Shown one piece after another: positions 40,635-50,395 of a stretch of 64,000 nucleotides of DNA (position 1 is its first letter; each line of letters starts with the position of its first letter). The notes beneath the pieces are model-generated. The model worked only from the letters and a program-made list of their open reading frames with translations, searched no databases and was not told the origin of the DNA. A program made the position numbers and the translations under genes. Location: positions 49,124 to 113,123 of the forward strand of contig NZ_GG657907.1 of assembly GCF_000156355.1 (NCBI RefSeq), read 5' to 3'. Source of the DNA: Methylophaga thiooxydans DMS010 (lineage in GTDB: Bacteria > Pseudomonadota > Gammaproteobacteria > Nitrosococcales > Methylophagaceae).

Positions 40635-41378
40635 CTAATCCTGCCCGCTCTCGGCAATAAACTCTTCTAATAGCGCTTTCTGCTCGTCAGTCAAAGTCTC
40701 TTTTGCCAACAAGTCAGGTCGTCGCAACCACGTTCGTCCCAAGGACTGTTTTAGGCGCCATTTGCGAATCGCTTCATGATCACCCCCCAGCAATACCTCG
40801 GGTACTGACTGGTCAAATAACTTTTCCGGTCTGGTGTAATGGGGACAGTCTAAAAATCCTGTCATAAAAGAATCCTGCTCCGCAGAGTTTTCATCTCCCA
40901 ATACACCGGGTAATAACCTAGCAACACCGTCAATCATAACCATTGCTGCCAATTCACCACCGCTGAGGACGTAGTCACCAATCGACCATTCCTCGTCAAT
41001 CTGTTTTTCAATCAGACGTTCATCAATACCTTCATAACGTCCGGCAACCAGAATCATTTTATCTCTGCTTGCTAACTGTTTCAGCGCCTGCTGATCCAGC
41101 TTTTTGCCTTGTGGCGACAGATAAATAACTTTGCAGTCTTCACCCAGCTGTTGCTTGGCAGCTGAGATAGCGTCCTCAAGAGGTGCTACCTTCATCACCA
41201 TGCCTGGGCCTCCACCATAAGGCCTGTCATCTACCGTTCGATGCTTGTCGTGAGTATAGTCACGCGGATTCCAGCAATTAAGGCTTAATCGCCCCTGACT
41301 GACTGCTCGCCCCGTTACACCGTACTCTGTAATGGCATCAAACATCTTTGGAAAAAGGGAAATAACACCAAGGCGCAT
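40635..41378 (-). CDS. trmD: tRNA (guanine-N1-)-methyltransferase
   Basis: Methylates G37 of tRNAs reading CUN, CCN and CGG codons, using SAM bound in a SPOUT trefoil knot. [37 protein letters not shown] and [15 protein letters not shown] mark the family. The length of 247 aa is typical. It starts 13 bases after rimM. Confidence 0.98.
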   Translation of the reverse strand: MRLGVISLFPKMFDAITEYGVTGRAVSQGRLSLNCWNPRDYTHDKHRTVDDRPYGGGPGMVMKVAPLEDAISAAKQQLGEDCKVIYLSPQGKKLDQQALKQLASRDKMILVAGRYEGIDERLIEKQIDEEWSIGDYVLSGGELAAMVMIDGVARLLPGVLGDENSAEQDSFMTGFLDCPHYTRPEKLFDQSVPEVLLGGDHEAIRKWRLKQSLGRTWLRRPDLLAKETLTDEQKALLEEFIAESGQD

Positions 41379-41391
41379 ACCCCTTTCTCCA

Positions 41392-41910
41392 TCAATAATC
41401 TTTACTCCAATCGACCTGAATAAGCTGTTTATCCAAATCGACTGCTTTAACGATCTCTTCCATCACAAATGGAATCAATCGTTCTGTATTCTCACCTTTT
41501 GCTTTTACCACCAATACATCATTGGCACCGGTTTCCAGCAAATGGTCAACCTGTCCCAGTGTTTCATCTTCAAGATTCATCACCGTCAGGCCTTGCAGAT
41601 CCGACCAGTAAAATTCATCTTCCTCGGCCGGTTCCAATTGTTCTTTTTTGATCGCAAGTTCAGACCCAATTAATGGTTGAACTTGATCACGGTCAGTCAC
41701 ATTGGCAATACCCATGACGACCCCTTTTCCCTGCAAATGCCCACCGGACACTTTGATTTCAATCCACTCTCCCTGCCGAGACAGGAACAGTGGTGAATAT
41801 TCCAGGATATTGGTGCGCGGGTCAGTAAAAGAAAATACTTTTACCCAACCTTTGATACCAAATGCGCCGGATATCTTACCTACCGGGATAAACTCCTCGG
41901 ATGTTGCCAT
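41392..41910 (-). CDS. rimM: 16S rRNA processing protein RimM
   Basis: Assists 30S head assembly by binding S19. The N-terminal RimM domain starts with [21 protein letters not shown]. The C-terminal PRC-barrel contains [13 protein letters not shown], and the end is [11 protein letters not shown]. It is 172 aa and lies between rpsP and trmD as in other gammaproteobacteria. Confidence 0.97.
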   Translation of the reverse strand: MATSEEFIPVGKISGAFGIKGWVKVFSFTDPRTNILEYSPLFLSRQGEWIEIKVSGGHLQGKGVVMGIANVTDRDQVQPLIGSELAIKKEQLEPAEEDEFYWSDLQGLTVMNLEDETLGQVDHLLETGANDVLVVKAKGENTERLIPFVMEEIVKAVDLDKQLIQVDWSKDY

Positions 41911-41929
41911 ACCCGAACCTCGACTTTAC

Positions 41930-42178
41930 TTAAGCCGCTTTTTGCGCTTCTTCGATCAGCTTAGCTACGCGTTCTGATGTTTGCGCGCCTTGGTTGATCC
42001 AATGTGCAACACGATCAAGGTCAACACGAAGTTTTTCTTCTTGACCACGTGCGATAGGGTTGAAGAAACCCAAGCGTTCGATGTAACGACCATCACGCTT
42101 GCTGCGCGAGTCTGTGACAACGATACCGTAGAAAGGACGCTTCTTAGCGCCGCTGCGAGTCAATCTAATTGTTACCAT
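41930..42178 (-). CDS. rpsP: 30S ribosomal protein S16
   Basis: Small-subunit protein of 82 aa beginning [21 protein letters not shown] and containing [14 protein letters not shown]. It is the first gene of its operon, 87 bases downstream of ffh on the same strand. Confidence 0.98.
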   Translation of the reverse strand: MVTIRLTRSGAKKRPFYGIVVTDSRSKRDGRYIERLGFFNPIARGQEEKLRVDLDRVAHWINQGAQTSERVAKLIEEAQKAA

Positions 42179-42251
42179 ATTAATTTAGCCCGTTGGAAAA
42201 CTGGATCGGAAAACCGTCGTATTCTACGCAAGTCCCACCCGTTTGAAAAGT

Positions 42252-42273
42252 CCTTTTAACTTTATTTAAAAGG
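42252..42273 (-). terminator. Weak AT-rich hairpin at the end of ffh
   Basis: An eight-base stem (ccttttaa / ttaaaagg) has the ffh stop codon in one arm. On the minus strand it is followed by ACTTTTC. The stem is mostly A-T and the tail short, so it is at best a partial terminator before rpsP. Confidence 0.35.
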
Positions 42274-43633
42274 GCATGCCTCCGCCCATAGGAAATTTGC
42301 CACCCATGCCACGCATTAATTTCGCCATACCACCTTTTGAGCCCATCTTTTTCATCATCTTTTGCATCTGCGTAAACTGCTTGAGTAAACGGTTGACGTC
42401 TTGAATCTGGGTACCACTACCGGCGGCAATACGCTTTTTACGTGAACCTTTAATAAGATCAGGCTTACGGCGTTCTTTTGGCGTCATTGAATTGATAATT
42501 GCTTCCAGCTTACCCAATTCTTTATCGTTTACTTGCTGTTTTGCTGCAGCAGGCAGATTTCCCATGCCTGGCATTTTATCGATTAATGAACCAATACCAC
42601 CCATGTTGCCCATTTGTCGTAGCTGATCGCGGAAATCTTCCAGATCAAAGCCTTTGCCTTTTTTCAGTTTGCCAGCTAATTTCTCAGCGGAACCAACATC
42701 CATCTTGCGCTGGGCTTCTTCGACCAACGACAACACGTCACCCATTCCCAGAATTCGCGATACCACACGATCAGGATGGAAAGGTTCTAACGCTTCGGTT
42801 TTCTCGCCGACACCCATAAATTTGATGGGCTTGCCAGTGATGTGTCTGATAGATAAGGCCGCACCGCCTCGTGCATCACCATCTGTTTTTGTCAGAATCA
42901 CGCCTGTTAAAGGCAAAGCTTCGTTAAATGCTTTTGCTGTGTTGGCCGCATCCTGACCAGTCATGCTATCAACTGTGAACAAGGTTTCTATCGGATTGAT
43001 GGCGGCATGAATCTGCTTAATTTCGCTCATCATATCGTCGTCAATGTGCAAACGACCAGCGGTATCGATGATGACAACATCGACATAATCGCGTTTGGCT
43101 TGCTCGATAGCCGCTTTGGCTATATCAACTGGATTTTGATCTGACTGACTAGGGAAAAACTTTGCATCAACTTCATCAGCGAGTGTCTGCAACTGGTCAA
43201 TCGCTGCCGGACGATACACGTCGGTACTGGCAACCATTACTGATTTGCGATCACGCTCTTTTAGCCAGCGCGATAACTTGGCAACACTGGTCGTTTTACC
43301 GGCACCTTGCAGGCCTGCCATCAAAATAACAGCCGGTGGTTGCATATTGAGGTTGAGCCCCTCGTTCGCCTCCCCCATAACCGCAACTAATTCATCATTG
43401 ACGACTTTAACTAAGGCTTGCCCGGGTGTCAGACTACGAAGTACATCTTGGCCCATTGCGCGCTCTTTGACGCGATCAACAAACGCTTTGACAACAGGTA
43501 ATGCAACATCGGCCTCAAGCAGTGCCATGCGCACTTCACGCAGCGTCTCTTTAACGTTGTCTTCAGTGATACGACCTTGACCACGGAGCTTTTTAAGCGT
43601 GCCCCCTAGTCTTTCACTTAAACTGTCAAACAT
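42266..43633 (-). CDS. ffh: Signal recognition particle protein Ffh
   Basis: SRP54 GTPase that targets inner-membrane proteins co-translationally. The N domain is followed by the G domain with GLQGAGKTTSVAKL, DTAGRLHID and TKTDGDARGG. The methionine-rich M domain closes the protein (QMQKMMKKMGSKGGMAKLMRGM). The length of 455 aa is typical. Confidence 0.98.
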   Translation of the reverse strand: MFDSLSERLGGTLKKLRGQGRITEDNVKETLREVRMALLEADVALPVVKAFVDRVKERAMGQDVLRSLTPGQALVKVVNDELVAVMGEANEGLNLNMQPPAVILMAGLQGAGKTTSVAKLSRWLKERDRKSVMVASTDVYRPAAIDQLQTLADEVDAKFFPSQSDQNPVDIAKAAIEQAKRDYVDVVIIDTAGRLHIDDDMMSEIKQIHAAINPIETLFTVDSMTGQDAANTAKAFNEALPLTGVILTKTDGDARGGAALSIRHITGKPIKFMGVGEKTEALEPFHPDRVVSRILGMGDVLSLVEEAQRKMDVGSAEKLAGKLKKGKGFDLEDFRDQLRQMGNMGGIGSLIDKMPGMGNLPAAAKQQVNDKELGKLEAIINSMTPKERRKPDLIKGSRKKRIAAGSGTQIQDVNRLLKQFTQMQKMMKKMGSKGGMAKLMRGMGGKFPMGGGMPF

Positions 43634-43773
43634 AATTCACCTTGCTGGTTGGCGGATAAAACGCCATAGATTATTTGCTTTAGGCAGCTATTATAACTGA
43701 TATATTGTTCAGTTCGGGATGACATCGTTTATCATTGCCGAACTGAGATGATTAAAGACCTCGAAAGGATCGA

Positions 43774-44577
43774 ATGAATATGGCTATTGCCAACGCGCTT
43801 GCTTTCCTGCTTTACATGAGCAGTAGCGTCATTCTGATACGGCGCTTCGTACAGAAGGATCAAAACGCAGTAAAAACCAGTATTCCACTTGGCATCATGA
43901 TCATCATGGCGCTATTGTTTCATGCAACGGATATCTTTTTCACCATGAAAAGTGCCGGTGGCTGGAATCTTGGTTTATTTACCACTTTTTCCCTTACAAC
44001 CTGGTTAATGGCTTTCATCGCTTTGCTGACCGGTGCTCGTTACCCGAACTCACATCCCGGCATTGTGATTTATCCACTGGTTGCCCTGAGCCTGATTTTA
44101 AAAGTTGAACTGCCTTCACCGCAACCACCGTCACTGTCACATCCCGCTCTGGAATGGCATGTCTTGCTGTCTCTGGCAGCATATAGCTTATTCATGCTCG
44201 CCGCGATTCAGGCCATTATTCTGGCCATACAAGAAAAACATCTGCGCCAGCGCCAAGCAGCAGGATTAATGCGCAAACTACCACCTTTGCAATCAATGGA
44301 AGCAGCTCTGTTTCAGCTGATTCTCACCGGTTTCGCTTTACTAACATTGGGCCTGATTACTGGCTTGATGTTTGTCGATGATTTATTTGCCCAGCATTTA
44401 GTACACAAAACATCTTTGTCGCTGGTGTCATGGTGTGTGTTTGCTGCACTACTATGGGGGCGTTGGCGTTATGGCTGGCGCGGTAAAACGGCTGTTAAAT
44501 GGACCTTAGTCGGCTTCTCTTTTTTACTTCTTGCCTTTATGGGCAGTAAATTTGTTCTTGAATATATAGTGAACTAA
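43774..44577 (+). CDS. YpjD/CcsA-type cytochrome c assembly family membrane protein
   Basis: Inner-membrane protein of 267 aa with eight predicted hydrophobic helices. The conserved core HPALEWHVLLSLAAYSLFMLAAIQAI and a late HKTSLSLVSWCVFAALLWGRW segment carry the histidines typical of the CcsA/HemX fold. In E. coli the orthologue YpjD lies between ffh and the CorB-like yfjD, the same order as here. The function is not well established. Confidence 0.88.
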   Translation: MNMAIANALAFLLYMSSSVILIRRFVQKDQNAVKTSIPLGIMIIMALLFHATDIFFTMKSAGGWNLGLFTTFSLTTWLMAFIALLTGARYPNSHPGIVIYPLVALSLILKVELPSPQPPSLSHPALEWHVLLSLAAYSLFMLAAIQAIILAIQEKHLRQRQAAGLMRKLPPLQSMEAALFQLILTGFALLTLGLITGLMFVDDLFAQHLVHKTSLSLVSWCVFAALLWGRWRYGWRGKTAVKWTLVGFSFLLLAFMGSKFVLEYIVN

Positions 44578-44585
44578 CTCCAAAC

Positions 44586-45872
44586 ATGCTTGAAGAAACT
44601 TCATTACTCGTTTTATTTCTGATTCTGTTCTTCCTCTTATTGTTTTCGGCGTTCTTCTCCAGCTCCGAAACCGCATTAATGTCATTGAATCGTTACCGCC
44701 TGCGTCACCTCGAACAGGAAGGTCACCGTGGTGCTGTGATTGCCAGTCAACTGTTGAATCGCCCCGACCGCCTGATTGGCCTGATTCTTCTGGGTAATAA
44801 TTTCGTCAACATTTTAGCTTCAGCCATTGCCACGGTTATCGGTATCAAACTGCTCGGTGAAAACGGTATCGTTGTGGCCACCTTCGCGTTAACACTGATT
44901 GTCTTATTATTTGCCGAAGTCACACCTAAAACTTTGGCAGCGCTTCATCCAGAGCGTGTTGCTTTTCCGGCAAGTTATATTCTCAAACCGATGTTGTTTG
45001 TGCTCTATCCGCTGGTCTGGTTCACCAATGGTATTACCAACCGTATGGTGCGTTTGTTTGGCGTGTCTCCAGAGGATGCCGCCACCTCTGCCATCAATAC
45101 CGAAGAACTGCGAGTGGCTTTAATGGAAGCCGGTAGTTTAATACCGACGCGACACAAAGATATGTTGATGAGTATCCTCGATCTGGAAAAAGTCACCGTC
45201 AATGACGCTATGGTGCCCAGAAATGAAATTGAAGGGTTGGACATCAATGCGCCGTTTCAAGAAATAGTGAAACAATTGTCACATTGTGGCCATACACGTC
45301 TACCCGTGTACGAAGACAGCATGGACAATATTGTTGGCATCTTGCACTTACGCAAGGCTTTGCATCTGATAACTCAAGATAATCTGAATCCTGAAACCCT
45401 AAACAGCATTATCAAGGACGCGTATTTCGTACCTGAAAGCACACCACTGAACACGCAGTTAATTAACTTTCAACGTAACCGCCGACGCACAGGACTGGTT
45501 GTTGATGAGTATGGTGATTTATTGGGTTTAATTACCTTGGAAGACATTTTTCGTGAAATTGTCGGCGAGTTCACTGCAGACACCATTGATGATGATAAAG
45601 ATATTCATCCACAATCTGATGGCAGTTACCTGATTAACGGCACCGCCAATATTCGTGAAATTAATCGAAATAACGACTGGAGTTTGCCCACAGAAGGACC
45701 CAAGACGATTAATGGTCTAGTCATCGAATATCTGGAAAGCATTCCCGATCCGGGTGTTAGCATTCGTATGGATGACTATGTAATTGAAGTCGTGCAAACT
45801 GCTGATAATGCGATAAAAACTGTTCGTATTCATCATATTCTGGAGCAACACGAGGAGGAACCAGAAAGTTGA
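44586..45872 (+). CDS. CorB/HlyC-type CNNM transporter protein
   Basis: Membrane protein of 428 aa. The DUF21/CNNM domain (about residues 1-190, FSSSETALMSLNRYR) is followed by a paired CBS module (about 200-330, MVPRNEIEGLD and TGLVVDEYGDLLGLIT) and a C-terminal CorC/HlyC domain. Relatives take part in Mg2+/Co2+ transport and resistance. It is 8 bases after ypjD and overlaps the next gene by 4 bases. Confidence 0.92.
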   Translation: MLEETSLLVLFLILFFLLLFSAFFSSSETALMSLNRYRLRHLEQEGHRGAVIASQLLNRPDRLIGLILLGNNFVNILASAIATVIGIKLLGENGIVVATFALTLIVLLFAEVTPKTLAALHPERVAFPASYILKPMLFVLYPLVWFTNGITNRMVRLFGVSPEDAATSAINTEELRVALMEAGSLIPTRHKDMLMSILDLEKVTVNDAMVPRNEIEGLDINAPFQEIVKQLSHCGHTRLPVYEDSMDNIVGILHLRKALHLITQDNLNPETLNSIIKDAYFVPESTPLNTQLINFQRNRRRTGLVVDEYGDLLGLITLEDIFREIVGEFTADTIDDDKDIHPQSDGSYLINGTANIREINRNNDWSLPTEGPKTINGLVIEYLESIPDPGVSIRMDDYVIEVVQTADNAIKTVRIHHILEQHEEEPES

Positions 45873-47809
45873 CAGTAATGCGTCTTAAATTAGCTGGGCT
45901 AAACGGTGTTGATAAAAGTTCACTCAACTCAATGCTGCGATTGTCCGCTGACTTATTGACGCAGGAATGGATGATCGTCGATGGCGGACATGCTGATCTG
46001 GTTATTTACGCCTTTGATACCGAGAGCGGCCAACAAGCTTGGCGCGACCGTAAACCAGGACTAACAGCATTGCTGACCAATACCGGTAATGTCAGCGAAC
46101 CGGTTGATATCGTATTGCGCAAACCGTTGCGTAAATCTAACTTTTCCGAGGCGTTGAACCTTGTTGAAGAAAAAATTCGGTTGCAGCGAGAACCAAACAA
46201 AAATCAAAGTAACACCACCTCAACAAAAGAGACCACCCAACAGTCAGGTTGGACTGGCAAATTGCTGGAAACTATTAAGCTGCGAAAGAAACCTGCTTCC
46301 CACCTCCCCTCTCTTGAGCTAGCCAAGGATAAGGGCTCAGCCAAGCAAACAGACACAATCAAAGACCCAACGCTTTTGCAGGCATGGGTCAACCAGCTAC
46401 CCAAAAATGCCAACCAACGTGCCGGGACCTTACTGATTAATCTTCAACCACTGTGCCAGTTAAATCTGAAACCCATGGTGATGTTGAGCTTATTAGAGTT
46501 CTACCGTAAAGCCACTACTGACTTACTATTCACGCGTGATATTTCTGCGGTCAAGCGTGACTTGTACGACACCACAGAAAACCTGCGCGCGATTCGTAGT
46601 ATCAACGAATTGATTGCCAACCTTGCTGTGGCATACCAGCAAATCATTGCTTATTACTATCAGCGTGGTGAAACGCCTAATAACAACGCGGCCATGCTGT
46701 TGTGTATCAACCGCACGACAGAAATGCTCGCTCTACAAATTCTGCATGCCTATCATTATTATCGCGCGGCACCCAGTGGCGCTTGGCAACAACTGCATCA
46801 GTTTTACCTGTATCAAGAAGCCGCAGGAACACTTCATGAAACTGTTGCATTGAAAGAGTTTTATCAAAGCAGAAGCTTCTTTGATCTCTACGCACAAATC
46901 ATGCTCACTGGGCTGGCAGATCCATACAGCTTGGCGAGGTTTGATGTGTTTCGTCTATTCGGTTTGATGGCACAATTCACCGATAAAATTGAACTAAGCT
47001 TACTAAGTTACAAGCAAATCAATACCACCAGTAATTTTTTGCTGACTGGCCATTTTTGTATTGATTGCAACGATGATGATTTACCACAGCCGATGATAAA
47101 AACGCCAACCGAGATTCGCGCATCGGACAAAACCCGTATGCTCAATACTCAACCGGCTTTGCTAGCTGTTGAGAATACTTTCAAAGATGCCAAGAGCAAC
47201 TCTCATGCCTCCTTGGATACCGAACTGCGTTTACTTAAAAAAATCATTCCGCAGCTTAACACAACACATGAGCGCCGTTTCCATAGACTGAATACAGGCA
47301 AGCACCGTAATGTCGATATTGCTCATGGTATTAACGCCATACAGCAAAGCCTGAAACAAAAACTGACCCACGCGTTAACCTGGAAACTGGATAATCAGAG
47401 CAGTGGCGGTTTAATGGCAAAAAGACAAACTGAGGGGTGTTACCATTTAAATATTGGCGATTTGGTTGGCATTTTTGAAAGTGACTTCCAAGTTAAACTG
47501 GCCACCATTAAGTGGTTACAAATCGATATTGATGCTGATACCTATATTGGCATGGAACTTATTGATGGCAAACCCATCCCAATACTTTGTACACCGGATG
47601 GTGAAGCGGAACAGCATCCTGCGATGATCTTGCCTGCGAATGATTCGCAAACAGCCGCAACCATGATTACTGAAAAAGGCTTGTATTCACCGAAGAGAAA
47701 AATTCGCGTCAAAGGTGATGGCGAGCCCTACGTCATTATTACCAATGGTATGATAGACAGCACACTGGATTACGAACAGTTCAACTTCACCACCAAGCCG
47801 ATTTCATAA
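45869..47809 (+). CDS. PilZ-like (candidate c-di-GMP-binding) protein
   Basis: Large cytosolic protein (646 aa), not recognised by name. The N-terminal 1-100 resembles a receiver-like alpha/beta domain, a polar linker follows (about 110-170), and the middle is helical. The C-terminal region has RRFHR near 469 and NQSSGG near 508, which fit the PilZ RxxxR and [D/N]xSxxG motifs, followed by NIGDLVGI and a Trp-containing beta strand. The spacing between motifs is longer than usual. A TTG start at 45869, 9-10 bases after AGGAGG and overlapping the corB-like stop by 4 bases, is more likely than the ATG at 45878. Confidence 0.55.
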   Translation: MTVMRLKLAGLNGVDKSSLNSMLRLSADLLTQEWMIVDGGHADLVIYAFDTESGQQAWRDRKPGLTALLTNTGNVSEPVDIVLRKPLRKSNFSEALNLVEEKIRLQREPNKNQSNTTSTKETTQQSGWTGKLLETIKLRKKPASHLPSLELAKDKGSAKQTDTIKDPTLLQAWVNQLPKNANQRAGTLLINLQPLCQLNLKPMVMLSLLEFYRKATTDLLFTRDISAVKRDLYDTTENLRAIRSINELIANLAVAYQQIIAYYYQRGETPNNNAAMLLCINRTTEMLALQILHAYHYYRAAPSGAWQQLHQFYLYQEAAGTLHETVALKEFYQSRSFFDLYAQIMLTGLADPYSLARFDVFRLFGLMAQFTDKIELSLLSYKQINTTSNFLLTGHFCIDCNDDDLPQPMIKTPTEIRASDKTRMLNTQPALLAVENTFKDAKSNSHASLDTELRLLKKIIPQLNTTHERRFHRLNTGKHRNVDIAHGINAIQQSLKQKLTHALTWKLDNQSSGGLMAKRQTEGCYHLNIGDLVGIFESDFQVKLATIKWLQIDIDADTYIGMELIDGKPIPILCTPDGEAEQHPAMILPANDSQTAATMITEKGLYSPKRKIRVKGDGEPYVIITNGMIDSTLDYEQFNFTTKPIS

Positions 47810-47873
47810 TCATAGTCAGCAGACATATCATCAATTCAAACAGGATTTCTTAGAATAAAATGGAATATCAATT

Positions 47874-50336
47874 ATGCGCACTGTCTTAAAACTGATTCTT
47901 ATCGTCATCATTATCGCAGTGGCCAGCTTGGTCGCTCTACCGTTTGTTGTTGACCCTAACGATTATAAAGACGAAATTTCCAGTCAGGTCGAAAAAGCCA
48001 CTGGACGAAACCTGACTCTTCAAGGTGATATCGGGCTTTCCGTGTTTCCATGGATTGCTTTGGAATTGGGACCATTGTCATTGAGTAATGCGCAGGGCTT
48101 TAAAGCTGACTCATTCGCTAAAGTAGAAGCTGCTGAAATTCGTATCAAGCTGATGCCATTACTGAAAAAGCAACTCGAAATGGACACGGTTGTGCTGGAT
48201 GGCCTAGTACTGAATCTGGAAACAGATAAAAATGGCAAAACCAACTGGGATGATCTGACTCAAGCTGATGAAGTGGTGAAAGAAGATGCCAAACCTAGTC
48301 AGGAAAAATCAGGCCCAGCGTTAGCCGCCATTAGCATTGCTGGTGTGCAATTAACGAATGCCAATATCCTCTGGTCTGATGCGTCAAAAGGTGAAAGCTA
48401 CCAGCTACGTAACTTGAATCTGGACACCGATCCACTCACACCGGGTGAACCTACCGCTGTTGATATGGCATTTGATCTCATCAGTGCTAAACCAGAAGCA
48501 AAAGCCCATGTCACGTTGGACACCAACGTCATGGTCGATATGGAAAACCAGCAATACGCGCTGACCGACCTAGCATTCACCACCATTGCTGAAGGCAAAA
48601 CGCTGCCGTTTGCACAAGCTGATATCAAGTTAAATGGTGATATCAAAGCCGATATGGTCAAGCAATTGGTGAATATCACGGGCTTAAGTCTCACAGCTAA
48701 GGTAAATAACGATACGCAAACTATTGATGCCAATCTGACCGGTGACGTCAATGCTAATCTGGCAAGCCAACAAACCACCGTTGATGGCTTCGAATTGACG
48801 GCGACAATAAAAGATCCGTCTATACCTGGCGAACAGGCAGATCTGAAATTGACTAGTAATATCAATGCAGATCTAAAACAACAAACGTTGACCTTGTCAG
48901 CGTTAATGCTGGAGCTGGAAGAGTTGATGCTCAATGCAGATATTAAAGCCAACAATATCCTAAGCGACAAACCAGGCTTTGCCGGTAATGTGCATATCCA
49001 ACCATTCAGCTTAAGAAAATTGGCTGACGATATGAACATTGAGTTACCCGAGATGGCCGACAGCAATACCTTAGAGAAGCTTGAAGTCAAAGCAGAGCTG
49101 GAAGGCTCAGCAAGCCATATCAACGCTAAACAACTTGATGTCACATTGGATCAAAGTAAATTAACCGGTCAGTTAGCGATTAATAACTTTGCTCAGCCAG
49201 CTTTCAACTTCAAGCTGAAACTTGATCAAATCGATGCGGACCGCTATCTGCCGCCCGTTCCTGAAGACAAAGCTGAGTCAAAACCAGCTGCAACACCCGC
49301 AACGGCAGCGGCCGGTGGCTCGAGTCAGCTACCGTTAGAAGCATTGCGTCAAATCAACGCCAAAGGCAGTATCGATATTGGCAAAATGAAAGCTACAGGT
49401 CTTACCAGTGAAAATATTCATGTCACTATTAACGCGGCGAACGGCCTGGTAAAGCTGACACCGATGCGCGCTGATTTATATCAGGGTACATACAATGGTA
49501 ATGTTAATCTTGATGCCCGTGGCGACAAACTTAAGCTCGCTATCGACGAGACCGTTAAAGGCGTTCAGGCAGGTCCGTTATTGCAAGACATGTCAGCTGG
49601 AGAGGATGCCGCCGTCACAGGTACAGCCAATGCAAATGCCAAACTGACAGGCGTCGGTGCCAGCGTCGATGAGATCAAACAGACGCTGAATGGTAATGGC
49701 GGCTTTTCATTTACTGACGGCGCCTTGAAAGGTATCAATATTGCTGATGCTATCCGTAAAGCTAAAGCGGCTTTATCCGGACAGAAGCTGGCAGAATCTG
49801 ATGCGCCTGTTCAAACTGACTTTTCAGCATTAACGGGTACCTTCAAAGCCACCAATGGCGTGATTGATAATCAGGATTTATCTCTGAAATCTCCCCTATT
49901 ACGTATCAGTGGCGCTGGTCAGGCCAGTTTACCCAAAGAGACTATCGATTACAGTCTGAATGTGGCTGTAGTTGGCACCATTTCTGGACAAGGTGGTAAA
50001 GAGTTAACAGAGCTGAAAGGACTGACGATTCCGGTAAAAATTACGGGTACATTCAGTGAGCCTAAACCAACTGTTGATCTGGCTAGCATGGTTAAAGATA
50101 AGGCCAAAGAAGAGCTGAAATCGAAAGCCGAAGAAAAAATTAAAGAAAAACTTGGTGATGATCTGGGTGGTTTACTGGGCGGTGCTTTAGGCACCAAGGG
50201 AGCAACCGACTCACAATCAACGGGGGATGACACCTCAACCAATAAATCAGCGGATGAAGCACCCGTTGAAAAAGAAAAGGCACCTGAAGAGAAACTGGAA
50301 GATGCCGTTAAAGACAAGTTGAAAGACTTTTTCTAA
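47874..50336 (+). CDS. asmA: AsmA family protein
   Basis: Inner-membrane-anchored, mostly periplasmic protein of 820 aa. A signal anchor spans residues 5-25, followed directly by the AsmA N-terminal signature (DPNDYKDEISSQVEKATGRNLTL). The central part has repeated beta-strand units, and a C-terminal AsmA region (near 600-720, KLTGVGASVDEIKQTLNGNGGF). The tail is highly charged and Lys/Glu rich. AsmA relatives are thought to move or organise phospholipids between membranes. It is monocistronic with a strong terminator. Confidence 0.92.
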   Translation: MRTVLKLILIVIIIAVASLVALPFVVDPNDYKDEISSQVEKATGRNLTLQGDIGLSVFPWIALELGPLSLSNAQGFKADSFAKVEAAEIRIKLMPLLKKQLEMDTVVLDGLVLNLETDKNGKTNWDDLTQADEVVKEDAKPSQEKSGPALAAISIAGVQLTNANILWSDASKGESYQLRNLNLDTDPLTPGEPTAVDMAFDLISAKPEAKAHVTLDTNVMVDMENQQYALTDLAFTTIAEGKTLPFAQADIKLNGDIKADMVKQLVNITGLSLTAKVNNDTQTIDANLTGDVNANLASQQTTVDGFELTATIKDPSIPGEQADLKLTSNINADLKQQTLTLSALMLELEELMLNADIKANNILSDKPGFAGNVHIQPFSLRKLADDMNIELPEMADSNTLEKLEVKAELEGSASHINAKQLDVTLDQSKLTGQLAINNFAQPAFNFKLKLDQIDADRYLPPVPEDKAESKPAATPATAAAGGSSQLPLEALRQINAKGSIDIGKMKATGLTSENIHVTINAANGLVKLTPMRADLYQGTYNGNVNLDARGDKLKLAIDETVKGVQAGPLLQDMSAGEDAAVTGTANANAKLTGVGASVDEIKQTLNGNGGFSFTDGALKGINIADAIRKAKAALSGQKLAESDAPVQTDFSALTGTFKATNGVIDNQDLSLKSPLLRISGAGQASLPKETIDYSLNVAVVGTISGQGGKELTELKGLTIPVKITGTFSEPKPTVDLASMVKDKAKEELKSKAEEKIKEKLGDDLGGLLGGALGTKGATDSQSTGDDTSTNKSADEAPVEKEKAPEEKLEDAVKDKLKDFF

Positions 50337-50356
50337 ACCTAATAAAACGAGACTCA

Positions 50357-50390
50357 ATGCCCGCACTTTTCAGGCGCGGGCATTTTTTTA
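50357..50390 (+). terminator. Terminator after asmA
   Basis: An eight-base GC-rich stem (atgcccgc / gcgggcat, 50357-50383) is followed by seven T. It lies only five bases before the mutY start codon. Confidence 0.9.
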
Positions 50391-50395
50391 TCTGA

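Noticed and set aside
48398..49144. 248-codon frame antisense to asmA
   Set aside because: Serine/leucine-rich shadow of the asmA codon pattern with no family features.
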